64,000 nt of DNA, from assembly GCA_024138025.1 (NCBI GenBank), contig JAMXBD010001241.1:124001-188000 (forward strand), written 5' to 3'. Positions 11,601-22,709 of the stretch are shown piece after piece. The notes beneath the pieces were generated by a model. It made no database searches and was not told where the DNA came from. It saw nothing but the letters and a program-made list of their open reading frames with translations. This DNA comes from Combretum micranthum. Its lineage: Eukaryota > Streptophyta > Magnoliopsida > Myrtales > Combretaceae. Numbering within the stretch: position 1 is the first letter of the stretch; every line of letters starts with the position of its first letter. Both the position numbers and the translations under genes were made by a program.

Positions 11601-13166
11601 AGAAAAAGTTTATTTAAATTCTTTAAGTCTAAAAATTTATAAACCTTAGACACTTAAGATTTCATATCATGACATTCATGATAGAAAATTCATTATCATG
11701 TCATTTAGTTTCATTTTGCATTTAGGAATCTCAAGTGCATTCATGAAAACGCATTTTCGGAATCACATAACCGCTGTACAGATCTGATCCTCATTTCCGA
11801 GGCTTAGATATTTTCAAAACTTGATTTAAACTTCATATTTAGAAAGCTCTTCCGAAGTAGATAGAAATCGATATAAAATTTGCGAAATTCCGACTTAAAA
11901 CGACCAAGTTATGGCCATTTTAAATCGGGACTTCAAAAATGATGCGAATTTCGATTTCACTAAGTTTTCTTAGAGTTTTAGTATCCTTAGATGGTAGAGT
12001 ACTTATTAGGGTATTTCTTATGGATAGGTGAACCGAGGACATGAATCTTTACCTCCGGATTATTATTACTAAAAGGCGGCGAACCTATGGCGGAGTGAGT
12101 TTTCTCCTTGTTTTGTTACCTTGATTGTGCTTGTAGTTAGTTGCATTAGATTATAGGAACAAGATAAAAATCGATACGAATGGGGATGGGATATGATGAG
12201 ACTGTGATGAATGTATGCCAAAGAATACTAAAGCATATCGAAACCACGATTTGATTGGATACTGCACCGTTCATATTATTTCTGTTATGTGTATGATATT
12301 GGCTGGTCACTCTAAAGAATGTATAAATACTTTGACCTAAGCAAAAAGTAAATTGATCATGCATCGCATCGGACATATTACATTTGGTAGCGTGCTACTC
12401 CTATGTAGGTCGATCGGTATGGTCCGAGGACTCGTTTGGATAATGAGACCCGGGATCAGAGCTCATTCATAGGAAACTAAGGCGCATCGGGATGCATTCC
12501 ATGTGTGAGCCTAGTCGAGGCGAATGCTATGAGCCGAGGGCTTGGGGACTAGCAGCAGTCGTGTAGACTTCAATACCATCCCTAACCCAAGATACGGAGG
12601 GCGTAAATCCGTTCTGTGTGTGGGTTCCGGATACCCATATATAATTGTTTGCTCACGTGTTTATTCATGCATAGCATATGATTGATTTACTTGCTTGTTA
12701 TGGTACAGAACTAAGGAATTCTCACTAAGCTAGTGTAGCTTATACCCCAATAGTTGTTTAAATGAGCAGGTTATCCCAAGAATGCTAAGTAAGGATCGAG
12801 ATGGTTGAAGCCGAGGATGACTTCGGGATTTCGGCAAGATATAAGAATGCTTGAAGTTTTTGGCTAAGCTTTATGATTTGCTTTGTAATATTTTATGTAG
12901 GGAAGTCTGTGGATGAATGTAATGGAGTTGAACGATTTGTATTATGAAGTTCAGTGATTTGTTTCTGGAGTATAGTGGATTGTATTTCCTTTACATTGTT
13001 ACTCAATTGTATTAGCCTAAAATGTATCATTCCGATGTGTCTCCTTTATGTGTTAGACGCCTTGTACATAGTATGAAAGCCTTCGCGTGACTAAGGTGGT
13101 TATTCTTAGGCTTTAATATTGTGTACAGTGGACTGCCACGTTTAGGGTACCCTTCGGGGCGTGACA
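8677..13166 (+). mobile_element. solo LTR 3, composite long-family LTR
   Basis: A plus-oriented LTR of 4,490 bp bounded by TG (tgtaagcctcgg at 8677) and CA (ggggcgtgaca ending at 13166), with exact 5-bp TSD caagg on both sides. It is about 0.9 kb longer than its relatives because it has three successive LTR starts: 8677, 9501 (tgtataccccggg) and 9680 (tgtaaactgg). Only one 3' end is seen. The part from 9680 onward matches solo LTR A closely in reverse orientation. A TATA-like segment lies near 10381-10390. The likely origin is same-orientation LTR-in-LTR insertion followed by recombination that removed inner 3' ends. Confidence 0.8.
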
Positions 13167-13171
13167 CAAGG

Positions 13172-15472
13172 AATACCCGAAATGAGTATTTCTTATAAGG
13201 TTCTAATAACTTAACAATTCTAGCTACTGAGTTCGTCAATTTCTGTATAAGATAAAGTCCTAACTTTAAATGACCATATCTAACTCATTTTAACTCGGAA
13301 TTGAGCATATAATATATCGATTTCTATCTACTTCGAAAGATATATCTATTCCTAATATTATTTTCAAGTTTTGAAAATATTTAGATCATGAAACAGAGGG
13401 ATCAGTTCTGGTCGTTCGAAGACTTCAATTCCGAAAAATAGTTTTGTGGATGTCTGTGATGTCTTCTAGCATATAGTTTAACTACACATGCAATATTGAT
13501 GATTTCCTATCATGAATGATACGATATGAACTTGATGCATGCATGCTTTTGACATTATTTACAAAATGGAGAATTAAGAAACTTCTTATTTGTGAAACTC
13601 CATAACTTTACACTTCCATGAAAACTAGTTTCCTAACTTTGATTATCTCTATGTTTTTGAAGTTATTTCCTTAAGAAAATCAATTTGTCCTTATCTAAAT
13701 TGAGTCTTCATTATACATATTACCCAAGCCTTCATTTCTACATAAAAATTTGCATTTTACACTTTGCAAATATGTTTTCAAGTAGGATTTATCCAAAAAT
13801 CCGAATTTCTTGAAATTAAATTTTTGAATGATTCCTTTGGGAAAAACTTGTTTAATTCATTAAAACTTAAGACTTTAAGATACCTATTACCTAAGGAATC
13901 CATTTAATACATAAAACTTCTATTTTGAACTTGGATGATAGGTGTTCTTATGACCTATATTCAAAATTACGAATTTCATATGTTGAGTACTAACTCAAAA
14001 TTTTCCATCTAGATTCTACTTCTTGTTTTATACATTAATCTCATTAAAACTCATTTCAACTCATAAAAATCACTACTTAATGATACCTATTACTTATACC
14101 CTTCATTTTTCACATGAAACATGAGTTTTAAAATTGATAAAAGGGTTTTTAAAATAGAGTCTTGAAATCATACGAATTTGACTTTGAGTAATTCAAACAA
14201 AAACTTTTCCTTTTCAAGTTCCTTGCTTTATTTACTTAAGGATCTATCAACTACCACCTCTATATACATAAAACAAAGCCTTCATAAGTATGAATGCATG
14301 AAAACATAAATCATCCATAAAATCATAAATGTCAAGCATGGTATAAGCATCTAAAAGCTAGATCTACTACTTATGATGCATGAAATGAAGCTTAAAAGCA
14401 TGAACATGAAATTTTTATGCTAGGTCTCTACTTTACTTCACTTCTACATGCATTAACATGAATATATCCCAACAAAAACTTAATCAAACACAAGATCTAC
14501 TCTTGTGATTGCTTGATATTCATGTAGTAGCATTTTCTTATCCTTAACAAGTGCTCATGGGGACTTTGAGTGAAAACACTCATGAATAATCTTGCCATTA
14601 CAAGATTAAATGGTAGTAAGGCTTGAAAATCATCACCTAAAGCTTGAAATAGATGAAAAATGGAGCTTGTGTGTGCAGGCTAGGGTGTCGCGGCAAAGAG
14701 GAGAAAGAAGAGAAGATTTTTGTGATTTTTGAACAAATGAAGTAAAAGTCAAGGAGAGAGAAAATAAAAGACTATTTACATTAAGTGAAATTAGGGTTTG
14801 TTTGTATTATAAAAGAAGATAAAATAAAACAAATTAGGAGGGAAAAATGAGGGGGATGCACCGGCCACTAGAAGAAAGAGAGAGGAGTGTTTTGATTTTA
14901 TTTGAAATTGTAATTTGTGTAATAAAATGTATTAAATGTAATAATTTATTAAGAGACAAAAATTCTTGGAAAAGAAAATATAATTGAGTGGTTGTAAGGA
15001 TGTAAGACTAGGGTATGGGTGTGTGTGTAGTAGGTTATACTTGTGAATAGTAATAAATAGTATATAAGACATTTATTTTATCGGTAGTAAAAAAAAAATA
15101 CGGGAAAAAGGCTATAACTGTAATTTTTATAACCTGAAAAATTATAAAACATATTTTTGGAATCCTTATAAAATTTTGGTTCTAACGAGTATTCCAGAAT
15201 ATTTTTCTGAGTTTCTAGTTCCGGGGCTTGTTTTTCCGTAATGGAGCTCGGGAAAGCCCGGAACAAAAAAATTTTCAAAATCAAAACTTTGTATGGTTTG
15301 AAATATACTATAAAACAATAATCCACATTAAATTATTCTATAGAGGTTCTTTTATATAGAAATCGAAGAAAAGCCAGACCTAGGGTTCTTAGGTTAATAG
15401 TACTAATCCTATTTAGGGTTTTGATTTCCGATTTACGGAGTTTACTCGGTTACTAAGAAAACCGGGTTTATA
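13172..15472 (-). mobile_element. solo LTR 2, second fragment
   Basis: Continuation of the LTR that began at 7492. It resumes directly after the duplicated caagg with the family's aatgagtatttc block and ends aaaaccgggtttata at 15472, followed by gagga (15473-15477), the same five bases that precede 7492. The terminal dinucleotide is TA instead of CA, consistent with a C-to-T change after insertion. The sense strand is minus. No gene is inside. Confidence 0.85.
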
Positions 15473-15477
15473 GAGGA

Positions 15478-17677
15478 ATAGTAGCAAAAATGCAAAGATG
15501 ATATTCTAAGTGATATATATGAACAATTTAGTTTTAAGGAATTTCCGATTCGACATCAATTTATTTAAGATAATCAATCAATATTTGCACACATAGCAAT
15601 ATACATAGAGGCAATTATAATAATCAATCAATCAGGCTCTGATATACTTATCATTCATTGATCACACATAACGAATCACATACATAGCTCCCATGATAAC
15701 CCGCATGCATATCATTTTTTATTTTTTCCTATCATCTAGTGCTTTATTCTATAAGCACATGCGCAAATACATAAAATGTAAAAGAAAACTCACTCGGCCA
15801 TGGCGATCTTCTATCAGTCGAAGTAATCATCGAGAAAGAGAAGATCTTGGTCCTTGTCACCTAAACAAAAGAAATACCTAAAATGAGTATTTCATCCAAG
15901 ATCTACTTAAATTTTCTAGCTCTATCTTATTAAATTTGTCAAAATTGGGTTTTAAGGAAATTCAAACTTAAAATGGTCATAACTTGCTCATTTTAACTTG
16001 AAATTATGCATATAATATGTCGTTTTCTACCTACTTGAAAAGATCTATCTATTTTTAAGGTTAATTTTTTTCATAAAAGGTTATTTAAGCCTCCAAAAAG
16101 TAAGGTACAGATTCACCACGAATTTTCCAAACTCTAAAAACACAATTTCCCAAACTTTTCTTCCTTCAAAAATCCTTAAACAAATATATAGACATATATG
16201 TGGTTCAAAAATCTTTTTGATACATAAATAGACCCATATCTTATACATGACTTCATTGGTGTTGTCTCAACAATTATTTTTCATAAAATAACTTGTTTTA
16301 TAGGTTTGAAAAGTTGGACTTTGAAAATTTTCTCCTTAAATGGTTTGAAAGAAAATTATAATTCCTTGAGTCATTATAAATAAGTGTTCTCTTTTTATAT
16401 TCTATTTCCCATCTTTTTAAAGATAATTTCAACCTTAAAATTTGGTTCTTTAAGTTTCCTACCAATTTTATTTAAAAAGAAAGAATTTCAAAATTTTCTT
16501 AAGTTGTTAATAATATCTAATGTTTTGAGTTTATCATCTCTATATCCTATCTCTTAGAAAATGTGTTTTCCATTTAGAAACTTACTTTTGTTGGCAAATT
16601 TTTATTTCTCTGAGTGGATTTCTAAACTAGTGAGTTGATTTCCATTTTATCTTGAAAACTTATCTAGTTCTCAATTTTTATCATAAAGTGGGAAAAAATC
16701 CTATAAATAAGTTTTTATGAAGAATTTCATAATAAATTATCAACACCAAAATTTTAAACCAAAGTTTTCACGTTATTATTTTGAAAAGAAAGTGTGTATC
16801 TACTTAGCTAAATCTTTGAAGAAATCCTCTTTGTTGATACCTTAAAGTTTTATGAGAAGAATATCTAAGTTTTTGAAAAGAATTTATTAAAAATAGCATT
16901 TAAGTTCTTTGATGGAAAAATCCTTGCTAAGTGACAAAAATTATTTTAGAAAGAGTTTAGTCTCATTTTATTAAAGAAAAACTTCTTTTTCCTTCTTCTT
17001 TTTTTGTTGAGACAAAATCAATATGTTCATGCATAAATGAGAATGTAGTTATGAGAGAGATAAAAATATCATATAATAAGATAGATAAAAATGTAAGCAA
17101 ATAATCATAATAATAAGGTTAAGTATTGAGAGCCTTAGCTTCATCAAGGTTTCTCAAGACTAAGAATAGACTAATCCCAGAAGAAAAAAAAAAAAGAAAG
17201 AAAAGAAAAAGCATAATCATAAGAGCAATAATAATAAGATGTTAGGTTAGTGAGCACTTAGGCTCTAAGAAATATATATACATAAATATATATAATAACA
17301 TATAGAAGTTAAATTAGAGCAATATTAATAGTAGTAATAACAATAATAAAATAACATAATAACATAAAGAAATTTGTGCATGAACAAGAACAAAACATGA
17401 ACATATTATTGCTTTCTTAACACTATGGTCTTAAGAAACACACACTAAGCTCATGTTAAGTTACATGAACATGAAAAGTAAATATGAGAAGTTTTACCTA
17501 AGATTATATATTTGTTGAAAAAGAAAAGAGGTGGTTGTAGTAATACGTGGGTAGTGGTTTTGTGGAGAGAAGAGAAAGTTTGGAAGAGGAACTTAGACAA
17601 AGAATTTGTAGAGTGAATTTGGTAGAGTTTTGATAGAAAAAATGAGATGTGTGAAAGAATGAAGGAGGGGTGGGTGG
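15478..17677 (-). mobile_element. solo LTR 1, second fragment
   Basis: Middle of solo LTR 1, continuing from 7491 after the duplicated gagga. It carries the family landmarks in minus orientation: gatatacttatcattcattgatc near 15643-15665, ctcactcggccatggcg near 15790, and aatgagtatttc near 15880. On the minus strand it has a TTAGGTAA donor-like site near 17494-17501. It is interrupted at 17678 by the 5' end of solo LTR X. Its own 5' end, including the TATA box, is at 21981-22709 on the plus strand. Confidence 0.75.
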
Positions 17678-19213
17678 TGTAAGTCCTGAATTTTTGGAAC
17701 CGAATTAAAGACCTAAACCCTAATCGGAAGTCAACCAGATTTCCAGAGTCAACAAACCCTAGTTTACCGTAACCGCTTAAGTCCGGCATTGCCGTTTTCG
17801 CTAGCCCTAGAAAACGAAGTTGGAAAAGTTAGCTATAATAGTTTGTAGTAGCTATAGGTTGCGTAAAAATATCAGATTGAAGAAATTCGAATGTCCTTTG
17901 AACCCGATCGGACATAGTTCTTGAAAAATGTGTCCGGAAGCCCGGAATAGGAAAATTATTCCGAATATACCGTTAGACTCGTAAAAATGTAAAATTTCCA
18001 AAAATATCAATTTCGTAATTTTTCGATAGCTAGAAATATCAGATATCGCTTTTATACATGTATTTTCTTACTACCGGCATTAAATTATCATGTCTACTTT
18101 TACATTGCACTATTTTCTACTATTCTACACTATTCATCTATCTCTACTTTTTCTTACAACCTATTCTTACAAGCTATACACCTATTTCTTACACATTTTC
18201 ATTTCCAATACAACTTCACATCTTTTATTTCTTACTTTTAATTAACAAAATAACAAAAAAATAAATTTCACTCCCCCATTTCCCCAAAAGTAGCGCCGGG
18301 CCCCTCTCACTCTCCCTATTTTGTTTTATATTTCAATTATTTAATTAACACAAATTATCTCCCACATTTTCCTATAAATACCCTCTCATACCTTCACTTC
18401 TTTCACACCACTTCTTCTCTAAAATTCTCTCAAGAGTTCTTTCAAGAAGTTCTTCTTAGTTTAGCTTCTTTTAGGTAAGAATTGCTTCAAGATTTCTTTA
18501 TGTTCATCTACTTAGTATGAGCTTAGTGTGTGTTTTCTAAGACCATGAAGGTTAAGAAAGCAACAATAGGTTCATACTTTGTTTTTGTTCATAATATCAT
18601 TTCCTTTATGTTCATTTATGTTTCTTTATATTTCCTTTATGTCTATTACTATCTAACATATCTATATAGTTATATACATTATTTAGAGCATATAAGTTCA
18701 TTGTCTTGCAATTTATTTACCTTTCATGCAATTTATTTACTTCAATACAATTTATTTAATTCAAGTTGTTTTTAAGACTAGTCATTCTAATCTTAGACTT
18801 GTCCTCATCAAGTCAAAACATTTTCTTTTCTTTTCGGGACTAGTCTTTTCTTAGTCCCGGGGTATCTTGATGAAGCTAAGGTCCCAATACTTGATTTATT
18901 TCTTTATATGCTTATTCTTTTAAATTATTATGTTCTTTTCATATTTTCATAGCTTATGATTCATATTCATGCATGAACATAATGCTTTTGTCTCAACAAA
19001 AATTTAATGAAGAAGTGTTTTCTTAAACTAAAAAGTTCATTTTAAATAAATGTAGGAAATAGATTTCTTAGAAATTCAAGAGCATGCTTGGAAAAGATTT
19101 TTTCAAATAAATAAAAGATTTCATGAAAACTTATCATTCATCAAGAATTAGAAATTCTTTTGAAATCATTATAAAGCAACAAAAGTATCATTTTATTACT
19201 TTTATTAAACTTT
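17678..19213 (+). mobile_element. solo LTR X, 5' half
   Basis: Plus-oriented 5' half of a long-family LTR, starting tgtaagtcctg at 17678. It has the U3 cytosine- and A-rich block, a TATA box ctataaata at 18372-18380, a pyrimidine-rich leader, and a donor-like ttaggtaaga at 18471-18480. It fades out near 19213 about half-way through the family consensus, with no 3' end. The matching 3' half is at 22710 to about 24450 in opposite orientation. Bases 17673-17677 (ggtgg) are, in reverse complement, one mismatch from cctcc before 22710, consistent with one ancestral insertion split by an inversion. The end coordinate is approximate. Confidence 0.7.
18372..18380 (+). promoter_or_regulatory. LTR TATA box
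   Basis: ctataaata in solo LTR X, followed by a pyrimidine-rich leader and a donor-like site about 100 bp downstream. The same arrangement occurs in LTR 1 (22691-22699) and, on the minus strand, in the LTR at 30662 (about 33735-33743). Confidence 0.55.
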
Positions 19214-19832
19214 AAAAAAAATACCTAACTCAAAATAGCCCCTTAAAATTGCAAAATAGTGTTTAAATTTTTTATTTGGCTCTTATGTTATAGCTTAGAA
19301 AAAAAAAAAGTTCTGCCATTAAGTTGTTAATCGATCCTACTAAAATAGCTTACAGTCTAATTAGTATTAGGACTTTTACTTACTTTTCCTCAATTTCCCT
19401 TAATTTACTCTTTTTAAATAGTACTGTGTAATCAACGGTTGAAATTAAAAAAAAATCAACATCATAATTATTTCATAAGATATTTTAAAAATAAAACCAT
19501 CTTCTTGTTTATTAATTTCTAAATAGAGGGAAATTAAAAAAGAAAATGGAAATCATCCATGGCTGGTAGGAAGTCTCATAAGAAGGCTTTATGCTAAAAT
19601 TGTATATAGGCTAAAATGTAAAATAACTCCCTAAACTTTAGGGGTGGTACGGATTGACTTCTTGTGCTTCGAAAGTGTGGTTTTTTGACACCCTAAACTA
19701 TAAACAATTTGTAAATGAGGACATTTTGTAATTTTCTATAAAAAAAGAGTAAGAAATATGGCTTAATGTCCTAGCTCATATTTAAATTAGCCCACATTAG
19801 ATTTGGTTTAGGGTTTTTTATATTTAATAGTA
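19214..19832. other. AT-rich sequence at the inversion edge
   Basis: No gene or recognised repeat. Between the faded end of LTR X and the putative copia 5' LTR. Part may be copia flanking DNA carried in the inverted segment. It includes a phrase near 19630-19700 (constant ctccctaaactttaggggtgg style) typical of dispersed plant intergenic repeats. Confidence 0.4.
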
Positions 19833-20186
19833 TGTTAAATCTTAACCACTGATATAGGTACTTGATGGATGTACCTGACTTAATTTTATGTAGGTGTATA
19901 AACCGATTCTCTCTCCACCTAATTGGGTGACAGTTATAAGAAAACATAAAAATAACATATTTTGGCTATCCATCAAGCTATCTGCTACAAAAGAAGGTTA
20001 AGGGAGAGAAATCAATTTAATCAAAGATTGTAAATAAGAAAGCTCTCCATTATGAAAAATTTAGCTCAAGGTACACAAATTTATTTTGCTATATCTAAGT
20101 GATTACTTATTATATTCAAGATCCGTATGGGCATAAGGATTTAAAATTGATAGTGTTAAATGTTTAAGATAATTCAATCTTATATG
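19833..20186 (+). mobile_element. putative 5' LTR of the copia element
   Basis: The segment directly before the primer-binding site should be the copia 5' LTR. A TG at 19833 (tgttaaatctt) gives a short LTR of about 354 bp with a TATA-like gtataaac near 19897-19904. The start is a guess: the 3' LTR lies outside the window, so the boundaries cannot be checked, and the end before the PBS is mutated. Confidence 0.35.
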
Positions 20187-20199
20187 TGGTATCAGAGCC
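20187..20199 (+). promoter_or_regulatory. copia primer-binding site (initiator tRNA-Met)
   Basis: tggtatcagagcc is complementary to the 3' end of plant initiator tRNA-Met, the usual primer of plant copia elements. It marks the start of the internal region about 1.1 kb before gag at 21300. Its plus orientation is opposite to the pol genes at 1-2999. Confidence 0.85.
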
Positions 20200-21299
20200 T
20201 AATGGTTTTTGAATAAATAATAATCCTTAGATTAATAATATGATACACCATTATAAATTAAGGTTTATAATGATTATTGAAATTATAGGTTATGATAATT
20301 GTGGAAGATTATGGTGATTATGATTAATTAGAATGATTATAAAGATTCAAAGTAATTTGTATAAGATGTTATTTTCCCAATTTCGAGGGTTAGGGTTTCT
20401 CTAATTTTCTTTCTTAAGGTTTCTTTTTTGAAAAATATAGTCTATTTTGGTGGTTCCGTTAATTTTGATATGCAAGAAACCAGCCGTTAATGTTAATATG
20501 GCACATTCTTTAACATCAATTATCTCCACACTTTTTGGTGATGTTGCCTCAACTCGAAGGTTTTGATTTATGAATAGGAATCATCGAAGTCAAATTCTTA
20601 TCTTACGGTAATAATGCAAAAGCGCATTTGTTGTAATATTTTATTCAATTGAATGAATTAAGTTTTGGTCTTGAAAGTTGAAACTTGTTCCTTATGAATT
20701 AGATCGTGATATACGTTGTTAATTGTGATATGCAATTTCCAAAGATTGTTATGTTAATATATCATGATATGTGAAGAATATTATGCTTTATTTGCCATGA
20801 GTTTTTTTATTATAATTTTAAATAATATTAACCACAAAAAATTTAATATCTTAGTTAAATGACATTAAGTTAATATTAATTTATTGATCATCAAAGTGGC
20901 CAAATTAATTAAATGTTTATAGTCATATAATTTAAAATAATATGTTGCAATGCCTATTATATAATGTTTATTAATTGATAGAAATTAAGGATTTACCTAA
21001 AGGTAAGTTGATCTTTTATAATTAATAAATATAAAAGAAGGAAAATTAGCAGTCACTCGTCTAGTACATATATGTATCCAAAGATACTATATGTGTTCAA
21101 GATGGTGTGCGTTTAATTACTTCATTAAGTTTTATTAGCATTCGATTATAATGATGATGATGTATGTTATTGTGTTTACTCAAAGGAAACTAATAATATA
21201 TTTTATGTACTTCTTGTTTGAATCTATTAATTAGCAAGTGTTTGTATATTTGCAGCTGTTAATCTTCACTCTTAAGCTTCTACTGTTACTTTGTTCATT
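20200..21299 (+). other. copia untranslated leader, degenerate
   Basis: AT-rich stretch between the PBS and the first recognisable gag codons. No open frame or motif is visible. Its length is on the long side for a copia leader, so small insertions are possible. Confidence 0.4.
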
Positions 21300-21980
21300 G
21301 ATTTGAATTCTCTAAATGGAAGGAATAAGTCACTTTCCACTTAGGTGCTTTGGACCTTAACCTAGCCTTGTTGGAGGAAAAGCCTATTGACTATACTAAA
21401 AATAGTACAGAGGCTTAAAAGGCATACCATAAGGCATGGGCGAGGTCTAATAGATTAAGTTTAAACTTTATGCGAATGACAACTGCTAGTAATATTAAGT
21501 CTACTCTTCCAATAACTGAAAATTAGAATACTAAAGATTTTCTTAAGCTTGTGGAAGATAAATTTCATTCCACTAATAAGTCACTTGCAGGGATAATTAT
21601 GGCAAAACTCACGACCATGAAGTTTGATGGGTCAAAGAATATGCAGCAACATGTCCTTGATATGACTGATATTGCAGCAAAACTTAAGAACCTAGGAATG
21701 GTTATGGATGACTCCTTCATATTGTAATTCATCATTAATTTGCTACCTATTGAATATGGACTATTTCATATGAACTATAACACAATGAAGGATAAGTGAA
21801 ATGTTAATGAATTGTCCTATATGCTTATTCAGGAGGAAGCGAGATTGAAGAAACAAGGATTTCATTATGTCAACTTAGTGGGTTAAGAAGCTGGAAAGAA
21901 ACTTAAACCAAAGGCCAAGAAATTTGAGAAAAAAGGATATGCTAAAGCTTCACAAAATGCTGAGGATGAAAAGAAGGGAC
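21300..21980 (+). pseudogene. copia gag (UBN2-type) fragment
   Basis: With several stops and shifts, the plus strand reads as a copia gag polyprotein: a LGALDLNLALLEEKP-type N-terminal block, an AWARSNRLSLNFMR block, then a DKFHSTNKSLAG-type block, KLTTMKFDG, and a basic C-terminal linker. It stops at the insertion of solo LTR 1 (21981) just before the zinc knuckle would begin. The knuckle itself is at 6626-6699 on the minus strand. Bases 21976-21980 (gggac) are the TSD. Confidence 0.85.
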
Positions 21981-22709
21981 TGTAAGCCCCTAGATTTTTC
22001 GGTAAATATAAGTAAACTCTAAGAACCAGAAATCAAACTAGAACCCTAAAATCAACATAGTTCTATGTTTAGTCTAGTGAATATAGATCCGACAATCTCG
22101 CACCCAAAACCTAAAAACAATAAAAATGCGATAATTTCAAATTATAGTTCGGAATCATATAAGAAAGCTTAAAAAGATCATATTCGCCAAAATTTAGTTC
22201 TTTTCGAACTCAAATGGGATTAGTTTTCTAAAATTAGGATCCTGACAAGTAAAATAGTAAAAATATTTCGATAATACTATTAGACTCGTAAAAATATAAG
22301 GGTTTCAAAAATATCAGTTTTAGAATTTTTCGATAACTAAAAAAATCAAATATATCTCATTTACGAGTATTTTTTTTACTACCGATATTTTAATTGTCTA
22401 GTCTACTATTCATAGTACTATTTTTACTATTTATTACTATTTCACTATCTCTACTTTTTCTTACAACCTATTTTTGTACTCTACCATACCTATTCCTTAT
22501 AATTTACCTTTCCCACACAATTTTATTTACATCACATCTTACACATTATTTCTTTTTATTACAAAACAACAAAATAAATAAATTTCTTCCCCCTTTTCAA
22601 TGCAAAATTGGCGCCCCTCTCTCCCTCTCTCTGCAATCCATTTATTTTTTTTCATTTTATCTAATTACATCTAATTTCTACTCCAAAATTCTATAAATAC
22701 TCCCCCTCC
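21981..22709 (+). mobile_element. solo LTR 1, 5' end fragment
   Basis: Starts tgtaagcccctag directly after gggac, and runs through the U3 region with a TATA box ctataaata (22691-22699) to 22709, where solo LTR X is inserted. Continuing from here with the reverse complement of 17677-15478 and 7491-6700 gives one LTR of about 3.7 kb with matching TSDs in the copia gag. Confidence 0.75.

Noticed and set aside
7492..13166. A DNA transposon with tgtcacgcccc terminal inverted repeats
   Set aside because: The inverted ends belong to two different LTRs in opposite orientation, each with its own 5-bp TSD (gagga and caagg).
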